Positions 36,188 to 36,559 of a DNA stretch of 36,559 bases are shown here, piece by piece (position 1 is the first letter of the stretch; every line of letters starts with the position of its first letter). The stretch is taken from the NCBI GenBank assembly GCA_009780915.1, contig WQZD01000027.1, positions 1 through 36,559 on the forward strand, given 5' to 3'. Source of the stretch: Propionibacteriaceae bacterium (GTDB lineage: Bacteria > Actinomycetota > Actinomycetes > Propionibacteriales > Propionibacteriaceae). The notes beneath the pieces were generated by a model. The model ran no database searches. It saw only the letters and a program-made list of their open reading frames with translations, and was not told the DNA's origin. Position numbers and translations under genes: made by a program.

Positions 36188-36559
36188 CTATGCGACTTCC
36201 GTGTCGTCCGCCCAGTGTGCCCACATTCTAGGTGGGCGGAAGTCACCGAGGACGTCGGCAGGGGTGGAGGGGGCGGGGCGGCCAAGGCCTCTGCTAGGAG
36301 GTGGCGAGGGACGCACGGGCATGTCCCGACTGGATTGTGAAGGAAGGTCTGCGGCGGTCAGACCCGCGCCCACTGTGTAGTCGCCCGGCTTGGTCACCGT
36401 GGTCGTGACCGTCGTCACCGTCGGCAACCCCGCCATAGCGGCGTTCACGGCAGCCATCTTCGACGACCCCGCGCCAGCGGTCACCGTCGCGGGCCAATCC
36501 ACCAACGGTCCATACAACGTCGAGGCGACCTTCACACTCGCGTTCGCAGGCCAACTCCC
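36188..36559 (-). CDS. C-terminal fragment of a probable surface protein (partial)
   Basis: The frame is open from the right window edge to the stop at 36188 (about 123 residues visible). Residues such as VKVASTLYGPLVDWPATVTA and TVTTTVTKPGDYTVGAG resemble the beta-rich repeats of actinobacterial cell-surface proteins, in which a STLYGP-type strand is followed by PG-Y-T. After GLTAADL the sequence becomes Pro/Arg/Ser-rich with no sorting signal, so the protein may have lost its normal end through a frameshift. The 5' part lies outside the window. Family assignment is tentative; a pseudogene remnant is possible. Confidence 0.5.
   Translation of the reverse strand, partial: GSWPANASVKVASTLYGPLVDWPATVTAGAGSSKMAAVNAAMAGLPTVTTVTTTVTKPGDYTVGAGLTAADLPSQSSRDMPVRPSPPPSRGLGRPAPSTPADVLGDFRPPRMWAHWADDTEVA

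Overview
The window is a high-GC actinobacterial chromosome segment dominated by housekeeping genes. Several marks point to Actinomycetota: a WhiB1-like iron-sulfur protein, a SigR/SigH-RshA pair, the lipoyl-less Kgd fusion, the 24-residue ribosomal protein bL37, and an Arg-rich insert in Rho. The PPi-dependent phosphofructokinase closely matches my memory of the Propionibacterium freudenreichii enzyme. A Propionibacteriaceae- or Actinomycetaceae-like host is therefore likely, but I cannot fix the genus.

Layout. (1) 1-1800: a visibly AT-richer left edge with a pair of 21-bp direct repeats resembling an insertion-sequence end, a secreted matrixin-type metalloprotease, and a small two-helix membrane protein. 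(2) 1837-3051: PPi-phosphofructokinase (+), ending at a convergent inverted repeat. (3) 3266-18705, all on the minus strand, in transcription order: lysA, a thrH-like gene, rho, rpmE, prfA, prmC, tsaC/sua5, wecA, atpI, atpBEFHAGDC. This is the classical actinobacterial rho-to-ATP-synthase order, except that thrH occupies the place where hom-thrC-thrB often lie. (4) 18779-22794 (+): tRNA-Arg(CCG) and kgd. (5) 22944-25727: whiB1 (+), pdtaS (-), bL37 (+), rshA and sigR (-), as in the mycobacterial whiB1-sigH neighbourhood. A textbook GGAAT-N18-GTT autoregulatory promoter lies before sigR. (6) 25927-29661 (+): doxX-aroA-rsgA, chained by ATGA overlaps, then hisN. (7) 29755-35935 (-): serA and a five-gene oligopeptide/dipeptide-type ABC importer (SBP, two permeases, two ATPases). 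(8) 36060-36133 (+): initiator tRNA, a strong terminator, then the 3' end of a probable surface protein running off the right edge.

How the genes work together. The minus-strand block combines translation termination (prfA, prmC), tRNA modification (tsaC), transcription termination (rho), cell-wall glycan initiation (wecA) and ATP synthesis. The central region holds redox and stress control (whiB1, sigR/rshA, pdtaS). Amino-acid genes (lysA, thrH, aroA, hisN, serA) are scattered. Three of them (lysA, hisN, serA) look leaderless or nearly so.

I see no CRISPR array, rRNA, prophage or obvious defence system. The most novel-looking item is the protease/small-membrane-protein pair at the left edge. 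The rest is mostly well-conserved core genome, with several unexplained dyad-symmetric elements between genes. All family assignments rest on reading motifs by eye; no search was run.
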